A DNA stretch of 54,428 nucleotides from Myxococcales bacterium (lineage in GTDB: Bacteria; Myxococcota_A; Bradymonadia; Bradymonadales; GCA-2716585), in assembly GCA_002716585.1 (NCBI GenBank), contig PBBL01000078.1:1-54428 (forward strand). Direction: 5' to 3'. Below the pieces are notes generated by a model that was not told where the DNA came from, did no database searches, and saw only the letters and a program-made list of their open reading frames with translations. This document shows positions 26,818 to 37,933 of this stretch, piece by piece. The first letter of the stretch is position 1. Every line of letters starts with the position of its first letter. A program made the position numbers and the translations under genes.

Positions 26818-28621
26818 CCTCCGGGGCCTCCAGCAGCCGCCACGACTCGTCCGGGTCGTACAGGACCGGCGCGATCTCCAGCGCCGCCCCGACCCGGGGC
26901 GGCGCCACCTCCACGAACACCCCCGCCTCCCAGCTCACCCACCGCAGCGACCCGTCGTCCAACGCGCGGTCGAACCGGTAGCGCAGCCGCGTCGGCCGCC
27001 CATCCTCCGTGACCGCCTCGATCTGCGCGGTCATCCCCTGGACCTCCCACCGCTGCCCGACGACCATCGGCTGCGCGTCGGTCCAGAACAGGTTCTCCAG
27101 CCGCCCCGCGAGCAGGCCGTCGGGCGCCGTCGCGATCAGGGTGCGCTCGTCCGAGCGCTCGTACTGAACCCCGCCCAGGCCGGCGTACAGGACGCGCGTC
27201 GCCTCCGGCACCACCCCGCCCCGCGACATCCTCACCAGCGGCAGCGCGCTCGCCGACCAGGAGTCCAGGCAGCGGACCACGATCACCTGCTCGCCCGCAA
27301 GCTCCGCGCCCTGCGGGAGCGCCTCGCTCAACCGCTCGAACGACTCCGACAGCCACGCGGGCAGCACCGACCGGATCGGCAGCACCGCCGGGGCGACGAT
27401 CCCATGCACCAGGGTCCACGTGACGATCAGCCCCTTCGAGCGCCGACGCCACCGCGGCGACTGCTCCCCCACCCAGGCCACCTCGTCGGCCATCGACCCC
27501 AGGAACATCGCCACGAACGCGAACCCGCCGATCCCGGTGAAGAACAGGATGCGATCCGTAGGGTAGATCGCGCAGGCCGGCACCAGCGCCATCACCGCGC
27601 CCAGGATCCAGAACCTCGCCGCGGCGTCCCGCGCCACCATGGGCCGGACCACGTAGCCGATCAGGAACACGCACAGCGCCGCTCCGGCGACGAGCCCCGC
27701 CGCCCCCGCGAAGGTCGGCGGCACCAGGATCCACAGATCCGACGGGAGCACCCCCCACTGCCCGAAGATCAGCGCCGAGGCGCGGTCGGGGACGGCCATC
27801 AGGAAGCCCAGCGGATCCAGCAGCGGCTCGGTCGCCGCCCCGGATCCCCGGATCCCGTACCCGAGCCCCAACACCAGCGCCTTCCAAACCCCCACCACCA
27901 GCGCGATCGGCGCCACCCGCGCCGCCCGCGCCTTCGCGGCGCCCGAGTCGAGCACCACCGCGCAGGCCACCGCGTAGGCCAGCACCGCCACCGCCACGTC
28001 CGAGGAGAGGAGCGCCGCGGCCAGCGCCAGCGGCCCCAGCCACGCCCCGGGCGACCAGCGCGCGACGATCCAGCGGTGGTGGGCGAGCAGCGCCAGCGCC
28101 CCGAAGAAGGTCGCCATCACCAGGCTGCGGCTCGCGATCCACCCCACCGCCAGCCCGTGCGCGTCGTCCAGCGCGTAGAGCGTCAGCGCCAGCCCGGCGA
28201 TCCACGGCGTCGGGATCACCTCCCGATACAGACGCGCGACGACGATCAGCGCCAGCGCGTACCACACCAGGTTGTGCGCATGCATGAGCCACGGCGACCC
28301 CGGCCACAGCGCGAAGTCGAGGGCGTGGGTGAGCGACGCCAGCGGTTGAAACGGGCGCAGGCTCGTCCGCTCCGTCGTCCACCAGGGCAGCGCCCCCTGA
28401 TCCTTGAGCGCCCTCAGGTGCGCCGCGTCGTCCGGGCCTACCGCGAAGAGATCCCAGGCCGGGCGATCCCACGACGGGTGCCCCGCCGCGTTGAGCTGCA
28501 GGACATGATCGTCGAGGTTGACCCCGTTCCCCATCGACACCGCCGTCAGCGCGAGCGCGAGCGCGATCAACAGCCAGGCGCTGCGAGGGTCGGCGAGCAG
28601 GGCTTTCAAGCGCTTGAGCAT
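26810..28621 (-). CDS. Polytopic membrane protein, GT-C glycosyltransferase-like layout
   Basis: 603 residues from ATG 28621; in-frame starts further upstream (28660, 28756) would add a basic, unlikely leader. A first TM helix (WLLIALALALTAVSMGNG) is followed by a loop with NLDDHVLQL, then FQPLASLTHALDFALWPGSPWLMHAHNLVWY and about ten more hydrophobic helices to residue 430. The C-terminal 170 residues are soluble. The acidic pair in the first loop and the helix layout recall PMT/ArnT-type GT-C transferases that use lipid-linked sugars. I see no diagnostic motif, so the enzymatic role is tentative. It abuts htpG's stop with no gap. Confidence 0.65.
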   Translation of the reverse strand: MLKRLKALLADPRSAWLLIALALALTAVSMGNGVNLDDHVLQLNAAGHPSWDRPAWDLFAVGPDDAAHLRALKDQGALPWWTTERTSLRPFQPLASLTHALDFALWPGSPWLMHAHNLVWYALALIVVARLYREVIPTPWIAGLALTLYALDDAHGLAVGWIASRSLVMATFFGALALLAHHRWIVARWSPGAWLGPLALAAALLSSDVAVAVLAYAVACAVVLDSGAAKARAARVAPIALVVGVWKALVLGLGYGIRGSGAATEPLLDPLGFLMAVPDRASALIFGQWGVLPSDLWILVPPTFAGAAGLVAGAALCVFLIGYVVRPMVARDAAARFWILGAVMALVPACAIYPTDRILFFTGIGGFAFVAMFLGSMADEVAWVGEQSPRWRRRSKGLIVTWTLVHGIVAPAVLPIRSVLPAWLSESFERLSEALPQGAELAGEQVIVVRCLDSWSASALPLVRMSRGGVVPEATRVLYAGLGGVQYERSDERTLIATAPDGLLAGRLENLFWTDAQPMVVGQRWEVQGMTAQIEAVTEDGRPTRLRYRFDRALDDGSLRWVSWEAGVFVEVAPPRVGAALEIAPVLYDPDESWRLLEAPEEP

Positions 28622-28892
28622 GGGGCGTCCCCGGCGTCCGCGAGTCCACGCCCCGACCATACCCCCCCGCCATCTCCCGAACAACACCCCGAGGCATTGA
28701 ACATGGACGCCGAGCGGGATACGATGGCCCCACAGCGAGTCGCGCCTGGTGAGCACACTTCACCGCTTTTGGTTCGCCCTCGCCCCCCTGTTGTCGGTGC
28801 CGCCGAGGGGCCACCCAGAACCCTGCGGAGTCGAGCGCTGCCCGCGCCGCGGCTCCTGATGTATTGTGACGTCTACCGATGTGAGGTGCACT

Positions 28893-31800
28893 GTGAGCCC
28901 GATGGATCCCCGTCAAGCGCCTGAGGACTACACACCCCCGACCGCTGGACCCGACCTGGTCGCGCGCTACGCCCAGGGCGAGCGTTACTTCCAGGACGCC
29001 GCGCTGCCCGAGGCGCGCCTCCACTCCAGCGACCTCAACGGCGCCAACTTCACAGGCGCCAACCTCCAGGGGGTCCACCTCCTCAAGGGCAACCTCGCCG
29101 GTTGCTCCTTTGAGCGCGCCAACATGGGGACGATCATCCTCACCGAGGCCCACCTCTCCGGCGCCGACCTCAAAGGCGCCGACCTCAAGGGCGCTGACCT
29201 CACCGCGGCCACCCTCGCGGGCGCCGACCTCTCCGGCGCCGACCTCTCTGGCGCCGACCTCTCTGGCGCCAACCTCAAGGGGGTCAACCTCTCCGAGGCC
29301 AACCTCTCCGGCGCCAACTTCACCGACACCACCCTCTCCGGCGCCCGGATCCTCGGCGCGACCCTCAAGGGCGCCCTGTTTCGCGGCGCCAACCTCCAGG
29401 GGGCGCTCCTCAAGGGCGCGGTGATGGACGGCAACGACCTCTCCGGCGCCGATCTCTCCGAGGCCAACCTCACCTCCGCCAGCTTCAAGGACACGCGCCT
29501 GACCAAGGCGGTCTTCATGGGCGCCAACCTCACCCGCGCCGACTTCACCGCCGCCAGCATGGTCGAGTGCGTCCTGTTCGGCGCCGCCTTCGCCAACACC
29601 AACATCTCCGGCGCCGATCTGTTTGGCGCCACCATCGCCCGCTCCGAGATCGCCAACGCCCTCTACGACGACGCCACCGGCTGGCCCGCGGGCATGAACC
29701 CCGCCACCTGGCCCACCGCGCCGCCCCCCTACACCCCCCCGACGGACACAGGCGCCCTGCTCAGCCGCCACGCCGCAGGTGAGCGCGCCTTCCCTGACCT
29801 CGAACTCGCCAAGGCCGACCTCGCCAAGGCCGACCTGCACGGCGTTGATCTCTCTGGGGCGGGCCTCAAGGGCGCCGACCTCAAAGGCGCCGACCTCAAG
29901 GGCGCCCGGCTCTCGGGCGCCGACCTCTCCGGCGCCGACCTCTCCGAGGCGACGCTGCTCAAGGCCGTCGCCAGCGGCGTCAGCCTCCCGAAGGCCAACC
30001 TCCAGGGCGCCTCCCTGCCAGGCGTCCGGCTCGACGGCGCCGACTTCAAGGGGGCCAACCTCCAGGGCGCCGACCTCTCCGAGGTGACCCTCTCCGGCGC
30101 CGACCTCTCTGGCGCCGACCTCTCCAAGGCCAACCTCGACCAGGCCGCGATGCCCAACGCCCGCCTCTCCAAGGCGACGCTCAAGCACGCGCGCCTCTCC
30201 GGCGTCAACCTCACCGCGGGCGCCCTCGACGGCGCGGACGCCTTCGGCGTCAACCTCTCCGGCGCCAACCTCGCGGGCGCCGACCTCGCCACGATCAACC
30301 TCCAGGGCGCCGACCTCTCCGGCGCCAACCTCGCGGGCGCCAACCTCGCGGGCGCCAACCTCGCCAACGCCACCCTCGTCGGGGTCAGCCTCCAGGGCGC
30401 CAACCTCGACGGCGCCAACTTCACCGAGGCCAGCCTCATCGAGGCCAACCTCAAGGGCGCCTCGCTCGAAGGCGCCGACCTCTCCGGCGCCGACCTGTTT
30501 GGCGCCGCGCTCACCGAGCCGGACCTCGTGGACACCACGTTCACCCCCGCCACCGCGTGGCCCGCGGGCATCAACCCCGCTCGCCTCACCATGCTGGCCG
30601 AGGCCTACAAGCCGCCCAGGAGCGCCGAGGAGCTGCTGGAGCGCCACAACGACAAGGATGAGCGCTTCTTTGAAGACCTCAGCCTCAAGAAGGCCGATCT
30701 CACCGAGGCCAACCTCGAACAGATCAAGATCCCCGGCGCCCAGCTCGCGGGCGCCGCGCTCCCCAAGGCCAACCTCTCCCGCGCCGACCTCTTTGAGGCC
30801 AACCTCAACAAGGCCGACCTCTCCGGCGCCAACCTCTACAAGATCAACGCGGCTGGCATCCAGCTCGAAGGCGCCTCGCTCGCGGGCGCCAAGCTCTCCG
30901 GCGCCAAGCTCTCCGAGGCCAACCTCACCAAGGCCGACCTCTCCGGCGCTGACCTTGAGGAGATCACCATGGCCGGGGGCCACCTCCCCGAGGCCATCCT
31001 GGGCAGGGCGCGCCTCGGCGGCGCCTCGATCGTCGGCAGCGACCTCTCCAAGGTCGACCTCTCCGGCGCCAACCTCACCGGCGCCAGCATCAAGGGGTGC
31101 GATCTCTCGGGCGCGACCCTCGCCGACGCCGTGCTCGCCCGCGCCGACCTCTCTGGCTCCGACCTGAACAAGGGCGACCTCTCCGGCGTCACCGCCAACG
31201 GCTCCCTCTTTACCGGGAGCGACCTCTCCGGCGCCAACCTCCAGGGGGCCAGCCTCGTCAAGGCCGACTTCTCCGGCGCCAACCTCCAGGGCGCCAACCT
31301 CAAGGGCGCCCGCCTCCTCGAAGCGACCCTCGCCGGGGCCGCCCTGGAGGGCGCCGACCTCTCTGGCGCCGACCTCTCCGGCGCCGTGCTCCCCAAGGCC
31401 GAGCTGCCGCTGACCACCCACGACGACGCGACCAGCTGGCCCGCCGGGCTCGCCCCCGCGGACTGGCCTCGACCGCCTGCGCCCTACGCCCCGCCCGAGA
31501 CGACCGACGCGCTGCTCGCGCGCTTCGCCGCGGGTGAGCGCGACTTCCCCAAGACACAGCTCGACAAGGCCACCCTGGAGGGCGCTGACCTCTCCCAGGC
31601 CAACCTCCACCTCGCCAGGCTCCCGGGCGCCCTCCTCAACGAGGCCGACCTCCGTGAGACCGATCTCACCGAGGCGCACCTCGAAGGCGCCAGCTTCCAG
31701 GGCGCCAACCTCCTCAAGGCCTCGCTACGCAAGGCCCACCTCGCCAAGGCCGACCTCTCCGGCGCCAACCTCTCCGGCGCCAGGCTCTCCGAGGCCGACC

Positions 31801-34550
31801 TCTCCCAGGCCAACCTCGAAGGCGCCAGCGCCCGGGTCGCGTCCTTCTCCAAGGTCAACCTCTCCGGCGCCAACCTCAAGGGCGCCCACCTCGACGGAGC
31901 CACGCTCCAGGGCGCCGACCTCTCCGGGTGCGACGCCACCGGCGTGATCGCCTCCGGGGTCAACCTCAAGGGCGCCCTCCTCGCCAAGGCCTCGTTGGCC
32001 TCCGCGACGCTCGAAGGCGCCAACCTGCAAGAGGTCCTCCTCGCGAACCTCGACCTCAAGGGCGCCAACCTCGGCGGCGCCCTCTTGAGCAAGGCCGACC
32101 TCTCCGGCGCCAACCTCAAGGGCGCCAACCTCGTGGGCGCCGACCTCTCGAACGCCACCCTCGACGGCGCCGACCTCTCCGGCGCCAACCTGCAAGGCGC
32201 TCAGCTCATCGGCGCCACGCTGGAGGGCACCAACCTCAAGGGCGCCAACCTCGACGGCGCCCGGCTCGCCTCGGGCGCCGCCGACATCACCCACTCCGAC
32301 GACGCCACCACCTGGCCCGCCGGACAAGGCCCCAGCGAGCCCACGACCGACCTCAACACCCCGGTCCAGGACGCGGCCGACCTGATGGCGCGCATCGCCA
32401 GCGGGGCGACGCGCTTCGAGGATCTGAGCCTGGCGAAGGCCGACCTCGCTGGCGCCGACCTCTCCGGGGTGCGGCTCCCAGAGGCCGCGCTCAAAGGCGC
32501 CAACCTCAAGGACGCGGATCTCACTGGCGCCGACCTCGCTGGCGCCGACCTCTCCGGCGCCGACCTCTCCGGCGCCCAGCTGAGCAAGGCCAACCTCGCC
32601 AAGGCCACCCTCGCCAAGGCCAACCTGACGGGCGCCCACCTCCCCAACGCTCGCCTCGGCGGCGCCGACCTCTCCGGCGCCAGCCTCCAGGGCGCGAACG
32701 CCGCCGAGGCCGAGCTGAACAAGGCCAACCTCGCCAAGGCCGACCTCTCCGGCGCCAACCTCGAAGCCGCCCAGCTCAAGCAGGCCGCGCTCACCGGGGT
32801 CACCTTCTCGGAGGTCAACCTCCGGGGGGCCAACCTCCAGGGCGTCGATCTCACCAAGGCCGGCCTCGCGGGCGCCCTCCTCAGCGGCGCCAACCTCCAG
32901 GGCGCCAACCTCCAGAGCGCCGACCTGTCCAAGGCCCGCCTGGTGGGCGCCGTGCTGGCCGGGGCGGATCTGAGCAAGGCGAAGCTCGGCGAGTCGCGGC
33001 TGGTGAAGGCGAACCTGGGAGGCGCCAACCTGGAGGGCGCCGACCTCAGCGGGGCGTCGTTGGTGGAGGCGAACCTCAAGGGCGCCAGCCTCGACGGCGC
33101 CAACCTCAAGGGCGCCGATCTGTTCGGCGCCCGGGTCGTGCCGACGGACGTGCTGGAGACGAGCTACGACAAGGAGACGCAGTGGCCGACCGGGGTCAAC
33201 CCCGACCAGCTCAAGTCGCTGCTGGAGCGCTACAAGCCCCCTGCCAGCGACACGGAGCTGGTCGAGCGCTACGACAACGGCGAGCGCCGCTTCCCCGACG
33301 TGGCCCTCAAGAAGGCCGACCTTACTGGCGCCGCGCTGGAGGCCGTTGAGCTGTCCGAGGCCGACCTGACGGGGGCCACGCTGACGGAGGCCGGGCTGGT
33401 CAAGGCCAAGCTGGCCGGGGCGCAGCTCAAGGGCGCAAAGATGGCGCGGGCCAACCTGATCAAGGCCAACCTCATGGGCGCCAACCTCGAACAAGCCGAC
33501 CTCTCCGACGCTCGCCTCGGCCAGGCGTCGCTCGGCGAGGCGAACCTCAAGAAAGTGACGCTGAAGGGGGCCGATCTGGAGCAGGCGGTGCTGACCGGGG
33601 CGGACCTGGAGTCGGCGGACGCCGAAGGCGCCAACCTCAAGCGGGCCAACCTCGTCGGGGCCTCCCTCACCCAGGCCAGCCTCGGGGGCGTCCGCCTGGA
33701 GGGCGCCGACCTCACCGGCGCCGATCTCTCCGGCGCCTCATTCGCGGGGGCCTCGCTCGCGCGGGTGACGCTGACCCGAGCGAAGCTCACGGGGGTCACG
33801 CTCGACGGGGTCAGCTTCAACGGGTCCACCCTCATCGGGAGCGACCTCTCCGGCGCCTCGCTCAAGGGGGCCAGCCTCGTCAAGGCCGACCTCTCTGGCG
33901 CCAACCTGGAGGGCGCCGACCTCTCCGGCGCCAACCTCACCGAGGCCACCCTCTTTGGCGCCCAGCTCGACGGCCTCAACCTCAGCGGCGCCGACCTCAC
34001 CGGGGCCACCTTCGCCACCGCCGCCATGGCCTCCACGCAATCCGACGACGCCACCACCTGGCCCGCCGGTCAGGACCCCAACGCGGTCCCGCCCTCCGTG
34101 CCCATGCCCGCCACGATCGGAGAGCTGCTGGAGCGCTACGCCCAGGGAGAGCGCGACTTCTCGGGGATCCAGCTGGCTGGGGCCAACCTCATCCGCGCCT
34201 CCGTCCCCGGGATCGGGCTCGCGGGCGCCAACCTGGCGAAGGCGAGGCTGGGGAGCGCGAGCTTGAAGGAGGCTGACCTCTCGGGGGCGGACCTGACCGG
34301 CGCCAACCTGATCAAGGCCAACCTGACGGGGGCCGACCTCTCGGGCGCCGACCTCTCGGGCGCCAACCTGTTCGCCGCGACCTTGAACGGCGTCGATCTG
34401 AGCGACGCGAGCTTCTCGGCCGACACCCAGTGGCCCCGAGGCTACGATCCCGAGCGGGCAGGCGCGAGCGCGGCCAGCACATCGAAGAAGTCCTCCAGCA
34501 AATCAAGCGGGAAGTCCAAGTCCAAATCCAAGGGGAAGTCCAAGAAATAG
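28893..34550 (+). CDS. Giant seven-module pentapeptide-repeat protein with Ser/Lys tail
   Basis: 1885 residues from GTG 28893, with TGAGGTG upstream; ATG 28902 is the alternative. There is no signal peptide. Nearly the whole chain is A(D/N)LXX repeats ([15 protein letters not shown]), which fold as a right-handed quadrilateral beta-helix. It is divided into seven modules. Each starts with a helical cap like (D/E/A)LLxRxxxGERxF at residues 22, 289, 581, 874, 1164, 1456 and 1745. Most end with a DDATxWPAGxxP hinge. The last module is short (about 105 residues). The C-terminal 30 residues are almost pure Ser, Lys and Gly. Pentapeptide proteins include DNA mimics that inhibit gyrase, but those are about 200 residues; this one's role is unknown. 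ppk1 follows 124 bp downstream. Confidence 0.9.
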   Translation: MSPMDPRQAPEDYTPPTAGPDLVARYAQGERYFQDAALPEARLHSSDLNGANFTGANLQGVHLLKGNLAGCSFERANMGTIILTEAHLSGADLKGADLKGADLTAATLAGADLSGADLSGADLSGANLKGVNLSEANLSGANFTDTTLSGARILGATLKGALFRGANLQGALLKGAVMDGNDLSGADLSEANLTSASFKDTRLTKAVFMGANLTRADFTAASMVECVLFGAAFANTNISGADLFGATIARSEIANALYDDATGWPAGMNPATWPTAPPPYTPPTDTGALLSRHAAGERAFPDLELAKADLAKADLHGVDLSGAGLKGADLKGADLKGARLSGADLSGADLSEATLLKAVASGVSLPKANLQGASLPGVRLDGADFKGANLQGADLSEVTLSGADLSGADLSKANLDQAAMPNARLSKATLKHARLSGVNLTAGALDGADAFGVNLSGANLAGADLATINLQGADLSGANLAGANLAGANLANATLVGVSLQGANLDGANFTEASLIEANLKGASLEGADLSGADLFGAALTEPDLVDTTFTPATAWPAGINPARLTMLAEAYKPPRSAEELLERHNDKDERFFEDLSLKKADLTEANLEQIKIPGAQLAGAALPKANLSRADLFEANLNKADLSGANLYKINAAGIQLEGASLAGAKLSGAKLSEANLTKADLSGADLEEITMAGGHLPEAILGRARLGGASIVGSDLSKVDLSGANLTGASIKGCDLSGATLADAVLARADLSGSDLNKGDLSGVTANGSLFTGSDLSGANLQGASLVKADFSGANLQGANLKGARLLEATLAGAALEGADLSGADLSGAVLPKAELPLTTHDDATSWPAGLAPADWPRPPAPYAPPETTDALLARFAAGERDFPKTQLDKATLEGADLSQANLHLARLPGALLNEADLRETDLTEAHLEGASFQGANLLKASLRKAHLAKADLSGANLSGARLSEADLSQANLEGASARVASFSKVNLSGANLKGAHLDGATLQGADLSGCDATGVIASGVNLKGALLAKASLASATLEGANLQEVLLANLDLKGANLGGALLSKADLSGANLKGANLVGADLSNATLDGADLSGANLQGAQLIGATLEGTNLKGANLDGARLASGAADITHSDDATTWPAGQGPSEPTTDLNTPVQDAADLMARIASGATRFEDLSLAKADLAGADLSGVRLPEAALKGANLKDADLTGADLAGADLSGADLSGAQLSKANLAKATLAKANLTGAHLPNARLGGADLSGASLQGANAAEAELNKANLAKADLSGANLEAAQLKQAALTGVTFSEVNLRGANLQGVDLTKAGLAGALLSGANLQGANLQSADLSKARLVGAVLAGADLSKAKLGESRLVKANLGGANLEGADLSGASLVEANLKGASLDGANLKGADLFGARVVPTDVLETSYDKETQWPTGVNPDQLKSLLERYKPPASDTELVERYDNGERRFPDVALKKADLTGAALEAVELSEADLTGATLTEAGLVKAKLAGAQLKGAKMARANLIKANLMGANLEQADLSDARLGQASLGEANLKKVTLKGADLEQAVLTGADLESADAEGANLKRANLVGASLTQASLGGVRLEGADLTGADLSGASFAGASLARVTLTRAKLTGVTLDGVSFNGSTLIGSDLSGASLKGASLVKADLSGANLEGADLSGANLTEATLFGAQLDGLNLSGADLTGATFATAAMASTQSDDATTWPAGQDPNAVPPSVPMPATIGELLERYAQGERDFSGIQLAGANLIRASVPGIGLAGANLAKARLGSASLKEADLSGADLTGANLIKANLTGADLSGADLSGANLFAATLNGVDLSDASFSADTQWPRGYDPERAGASAASTSKKSSSKSSGKSKSKSKGKSKK
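28956..34437 (+). repeat. Higher-order tandem modules of about 870-880 bp inside the pentapeptide gene
   Basis: Equivalent cap codons fall at 28956, 29757, 30633, 31512, 32382, 33258 and 34125, giving spacings of 267, 292, 293, 290, 292 and 289 codons. Within modules, 15-bp units coding ADLSG or ANLSG (for example GCCGACCTCTCCGGC) recur dozens of times with little silent variation. This suggests slippage, gene conversion or recent expansion, and makes the region prone to assembly error. Confidence 0.75.
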
Positions 34551-34601
34551 GAGACGTTCTCAACCGCGCGCCGCTCTCCACCCTGACCTGGGCCGCAAAG
34601 C

Positions 34602-34644
34602 CCGTTGAGCCGCTGAGCCGCTCAACGGCTCGGCGAGGCCGTTG
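34602..34644 (+). promoter_or_regulatory. Two mutually exclusive hairpins before ppk1
   Basis: CCGTTGAGC (34602-34610) can pair with GCTCAACGG (34620-34628). Alternatively CAACGGC (34623-34629) can pair with GCCGTTG (34638-34644). The shared middle arm means only one can form. They lie 31 nt before the ppk1 start. They may end the pentapeptide transcript, or switch ppk1 expression in an attenuator-like way. Confidence 0.35.
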
Positions 34645-34674
34645 GGGTGGTGTCGGGCGCGAGCCATAGATGCC

Positions 34675-36846
34675 ATGACAGATACAACAACAAAACCCAC
34701 GCCGGAGCTCGACCTGAGCGATCCGGGTCTCTACATCAACCGTGAGCTGAGCCTGCTGGAGTTCCAGCGCCGCGTCCTGGAGGAAGCTGAGGATCCGAAC
34801 AGCCCCCTCCTGGAGCGGGTCAAGTTCATCTCCATCCTCAACTCCAACCTCGACGAGTTCTTCATGGTCCGCGTCGCGGGCCTCAAGCAACAGATCCAGG
34901 CCGGGGTCGGCGATCGGTCGCCCGACGGCCGGACCCCCGCCGAGCAGCTCAACGCCGTCCGGCAGCTCTCCATGGAGCTGCTGGAGGCGGGGCAGCGCTG
35001 CTTCCAGAGCCTCTTGCCGGAGCTGGACGCGGCGGGGGTTCGGATCATGGACTACAGCCAGCTCAACGCGGCTGAGCGGTCCCAGCTCACCGCCACCTTC
35101 CTGGAGATGGTCTTCCCAGTGCTGACGCCGTTGGCGATGCGCGACCCCGGGCACCCCTTCCCGCACATCTCCAACCTGAGCCTGAACCTGGCGATCCTGC
35201 TCGAAGACGACTTCGGCAACCAGCGCTACGCGCGGATCAAGGTGCCCCGGGCGCTGCCCCGCCTGGTCCCGGTCGCCGGGGAGGAGCAGCAGGGCGACCG
35301 CTTTGTCTGGATCGAGCAGCTGATCACGAACAACCTCGACAGCCTCTTCCCAGGCATGACCGTCATCGAGGCGCACCCGTTCCACGTGACCCGCGACGCC
35401 GACATGGAGATCCAGGTGCTGGAGGCCTCCGATCTGCTCAAGAGCATCGAGAAGGGGCTGCACGAGCGCCAGTTCAACTCCCCGGTGCGGCTCATGATCA
35501 ACCCCGACATGAGCTCGCACCTGCTCGACATCTTCGTGGAGGAGATGGAGCTGGACACCAGCGACGTCTACGCGCTGGAGGGGCCGCTCGGGCTGTCGAG
35601 CATCATGCAGCTCTACGGGCTGGAGCGGTGGGAGCTGAAGTCCACCCCCTTCAAGCCCGTGCTGCCCGAGGGGCTCGAAGACGAGCCCCAGAAGCAGAGC
35701 ATGTTCGACGTCATCCGCGAGCGCGACCTGCTGATCTTCCGCCCGTACGACTCCTTCATCCCGTTCATCGACCTGCTGGAGGAGGCGGCGCAGGACCCGA
35801 ACGTGCTCGCGATCAAGCAGACGCTCTACCGGGTCGGGCGCAACTCCCCGGTGGTCCAGGCGCTGCTCCAGGCGAGGCGCAAGGGCAAGCAGGTGACGGT
35901 GCTGGTGGAGCTGAAGGCGCGCTTTGACGAGGAGAGCAACATCGAGTGGGCCAAGGCGCTTGAGAACGAAGGGGTCCACGTCGTCTACGGGCTCCACAAC
36001 CTCAAGACGCACTGCAAGATCGCGCTGGTCGTCCGCAAGGAGGGCGACCACATCCAGCGCTACGTCCACATGGCCACCGGCAACTACAACGCCGTCACCG
36101 CGCGCCTCTACACCGACATTGGCCTGTTCACCAGCGACAAGGCGATCGTCGAGGACAGCTCCCACCTGTTCAACTACCTGACCGGCTACTCGGCCAAGCG
36201 CGATTACAACAAGCTCCTGGTCGCCCCGGTCACCCTCCGCGAGCAGATGCTCGGCTTGATCCAGCGCGAGGCGGAGCACCAACAGTCCGGGCGCCGTGGG
36301 CACGTGATCTTCCAGATGAACTCGCTGGTCGACTCCCCCATGATCCAGGCGCTCTACGAGGCTTCACGCGCGGGTGTCCAGATCGACCTGATCGTGCGCG
36401 GGATCTGCTGCCTCCGACCGGGCGTCCCCGGGGTGAGCGACAACATCCGGGTCATCAGCGTCGTCGGGCGCTACCTGGAGCACAGCCGCATCTACTACTT
36501 CCGCAACGGGGGTGATGAGGAGATCTACGTCGGCAGCGCCGACATGATGCCGCGCAACCTCGACCGCCGGGTCGAGCTGCTCTTCCCCATCAAGAAGGAT
36601 GACCTCATCCGTCGCGTCCGCGACGGCATCCTCGACATCTACCTCGCCGACAACGTGACCGCCCGCGAGATGCAGACCGACGGCTCCTACGTGCGCCTGA
36701 CCCCCGACGGCGACGAGCCCGTCAGCTGCCAGGAGTGGTTCATGCAGCAGCGTCAGGCCACCTCGCCCCAGGTCACCGACCACGCGCGGATCTCCTACGC
36801 CTTCCTGCCCGCGCTGACGGACCTTGAGGACCTCGACGACGACTGA
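34675..36846 (+). CDS. ppk1: Polyphosphate kinase 1
   Basis: 723 residues, typical of PPK1. It polymerises the ATP gamma-phosphate into polyphosphate, reversibly, near the inner membrane. Signature blocks: YINRELSLLEFQRRVLEEA and SILNSNLDEFFMVRVAGLK at the N-terminus; LKTHCKIALVVR with the phosphate-accepting His (H446); HMATGNYN; KRDYNKLLVAP; and the second active-site His in RYLEHSRIYYF (H603). ATG 34675 is chosen because the family's conserved start lies about 18 residues downstream; the ribosome site is poor. It may be co-transcribed with the pentapeptide-repeat gene. No exopolyphosphatase gene is in view. Confidence 0.96.
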   Translation: MTDTTTKPTPELDLSDPGLYINRELSLLEFQRRVLEEAEDPNSPLLERVKFISILNSNLDEFFMVRVAGLKQQIQAGVGDRSPDGRTPAEQLNAVRQLSMELLEAGQRCFQSLLPELDAAGVRIMDYSQLNAAERSQLTATFLEMVFPVLTPLAMRDPGHPFPHISNLSLNLAILLEDDFGNQRYARIKVPRALPRLVPVAGEEQQGDRFVWIEQLITNNLDSLFPGMTVIEAHPFHVTRDADMEIQVLEASDLLKSIEKGLHERQFNSPVRLMINPDMSSHLLDIFVEEMELDTSDVYALEGPLGLSSIMQLYGLERWELKSTPFKPVLPEGLEDEPQKQSMFDVIRERDLLIFRPYDSFIPFIDLLEEAAQDPNVLAIKQTLYRVGRNSPVVQALLQARRKGKQVTVLVELKARFDEESNIEWAKALENEGVHVVYGLHNLKTHCKIALVVRKEGDHIQRYVHMATGNYNAVTARLYTDIGLFTSDKAIVEDSSHLFNYLTGYSAKRDYNKLLVAPVTLREQMLGLIQREAEHQQSGRRGHVIFQMNSLVDSPMIQALYEASRAGVQIDLIVRGICCLRPGVPGVSDNIRVISVVGRYLEHSRIYYFRNGGDEEIYVGSADMMPRNLDRRVELLFPIKKDDLIRRVRDGILDIYLADNVTAREMQTDGSYVRLTPDGDEPVSCQEWFMQQRQATSPQVTDHARISYAFLPALTDLEDLDDD

Positions 36847-36863
36847 GCGGGGTCGGCGCGGCG

Positions 36864-37718
36864 CTAGAAGCGCGCGAACACCTGGGTCCAGTAGATCTGG
36901 CCGCTCGGGTCGGTGACCGCGCCGATGCCCACGTGGGTGAAGCCGCCGTCGAGGATGTTGGCGCGGTGCCCCGGTGAGCCCATCCAGCCCTCCTGCACCT
37001 CCTCGGCGGTCGGGTAGCCGTAGGCGATGTTCTCGCCCACCGAGCTCCACCCGCTCACGCCTCCCCGCTCCAGCCGATCCCAGGGCTGCTCGCCCTCGGG
37101 GTTGACGTGATCGAAGTAGTTGCGGTCCGACATGTCCTGGCTGTGCGCGCGCGCGACCTGACCCACCCCGGTGTGGCAGGTGAGCGCCGACAGGCCGTTG
37201 GCGACGCGATCGGCGTTGAGGAACTGAAACTGCTCCGACTCCAGCGCGTCACCACACGAGCCCGAGGTCGTGTCGGGGGTCGGGGTCGGGTCGGGGTCGA
37301 GATCGGGATCGGGATCAGGGTCAGGGTCGGAATCGGTGGGTGGGGAGCCGACCGGCTCGGAGTCGGAGTCGGAGCTGGGGGAGCCGATCGACTGCGTCGG
37401 CAGCGAGCAGTAACCCTCGACGTCGCTCACGACCGGGTTGCACTCGTTGGTGCTGCACTCCGCGTCGGTGTCGCAGGTCTCGACGCAGAACTGAAAGCCC
37501 ATGCTCGCGAGGCAGCGCAGCCCCCCGGCGCAGTCCAGCGAGGAGCGGCAGAACCCGCCCACCTCCGACGAGAACCGGGGGACGCCGAGCTGATCCACGG
37601 GGCTCTCGTCCACGAAGGTATCCTCACCTCCGAAGGCGCCCAGACAACCAACCCACACCAGCGCCGCCGTCAGGCTCAGCGCAGGCAACAACATCTTCAG
37701 GAGAGTGATTCGCGGCAT
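36864..37718 (-). CDS. CAP/SCP-domain lipoprotein
   Basis: 284 residues from ATG 37718. A signal (MLLPALSLTAALVWVGC) supplies a lipobox-like Cys. Next comes a Cys-rich region (FCRSSLDCAGGLRC ... CDTDAEC) and a low-complexity Ser-Asp/Asp-Pro linker (DPDPDPD). A CAP (SCP/PR-1) domain fills the last 130 residues: FLNADRVANGLSAL, VARAHSQDMSDRNYFDHVNP, GENIAYG and GHRANILDGGFTHVGIG. The CAP His/Glu cavity residues are present. Bacterial CAP proteins are secreted; biochemical roles vary and are mostly unproven. The tail-to-tail neighbour ppk1 is probably unrelated. Confidence 0.85.
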   Translation of the reverse strand: MPRITLLKMLLPALSLTAALVWVGCLGAFGGEDTFVDESPVDQLGVPRFSSEVGGFCRSSLDCAGGLRCLASMGFQFCVETCDTDAECSTNECNPVVSDVEGYCSLPTQSIGSPSSDSDSEPVGSPPTDSDPDPDPDPDLDPDPTPTPDTTSGSCGDALESEQFQFLNADRVANGLSALTCHTGVGQVARAHSQDMSDRNYFDHVNPEGEQPWDRLERGGVSGWSSVGENIAYGYPTAEEVQEGWMGSPGHRANILDGGFTHVGIGAVTDPSGQIYWTQVFARF

Positions 37719-37933
37719 GATCTTCGATGACCGTTCTGCTGTCGGGTCGCCCCCGCCATACAATCGACACGCGTGTGTAGACGCAGCGCGCGCCCCAAGA
37801 TTCAAAACTCTCTGGAGCGACGCCCGGATGGGCGCACGGAGCGCACCCCAGAGCGCATATCTGTTAACGTAGAGGTCGACAGAGGCGTCTCACGTGTGTG
37901 CTCGGCGTGTGGACCAACGAAGGAGAGGTTGCC

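Noticed and set aside
26709..31679. Very long open frame on the minus strand across the membrane-protein and pentapeptide genes
   Set aside because: It reads as low-complexity Val/Gly/Glu/Ala, opposite GC-rich repeats. It is a by-product of base composition, and the plus-strand repeat protein is clearly real.
28956..34437. Regular short repeats as a CRISPR or satellite array
   Set aside because: The repeats are in-frame codons for pentapeptides with no unique spacers.
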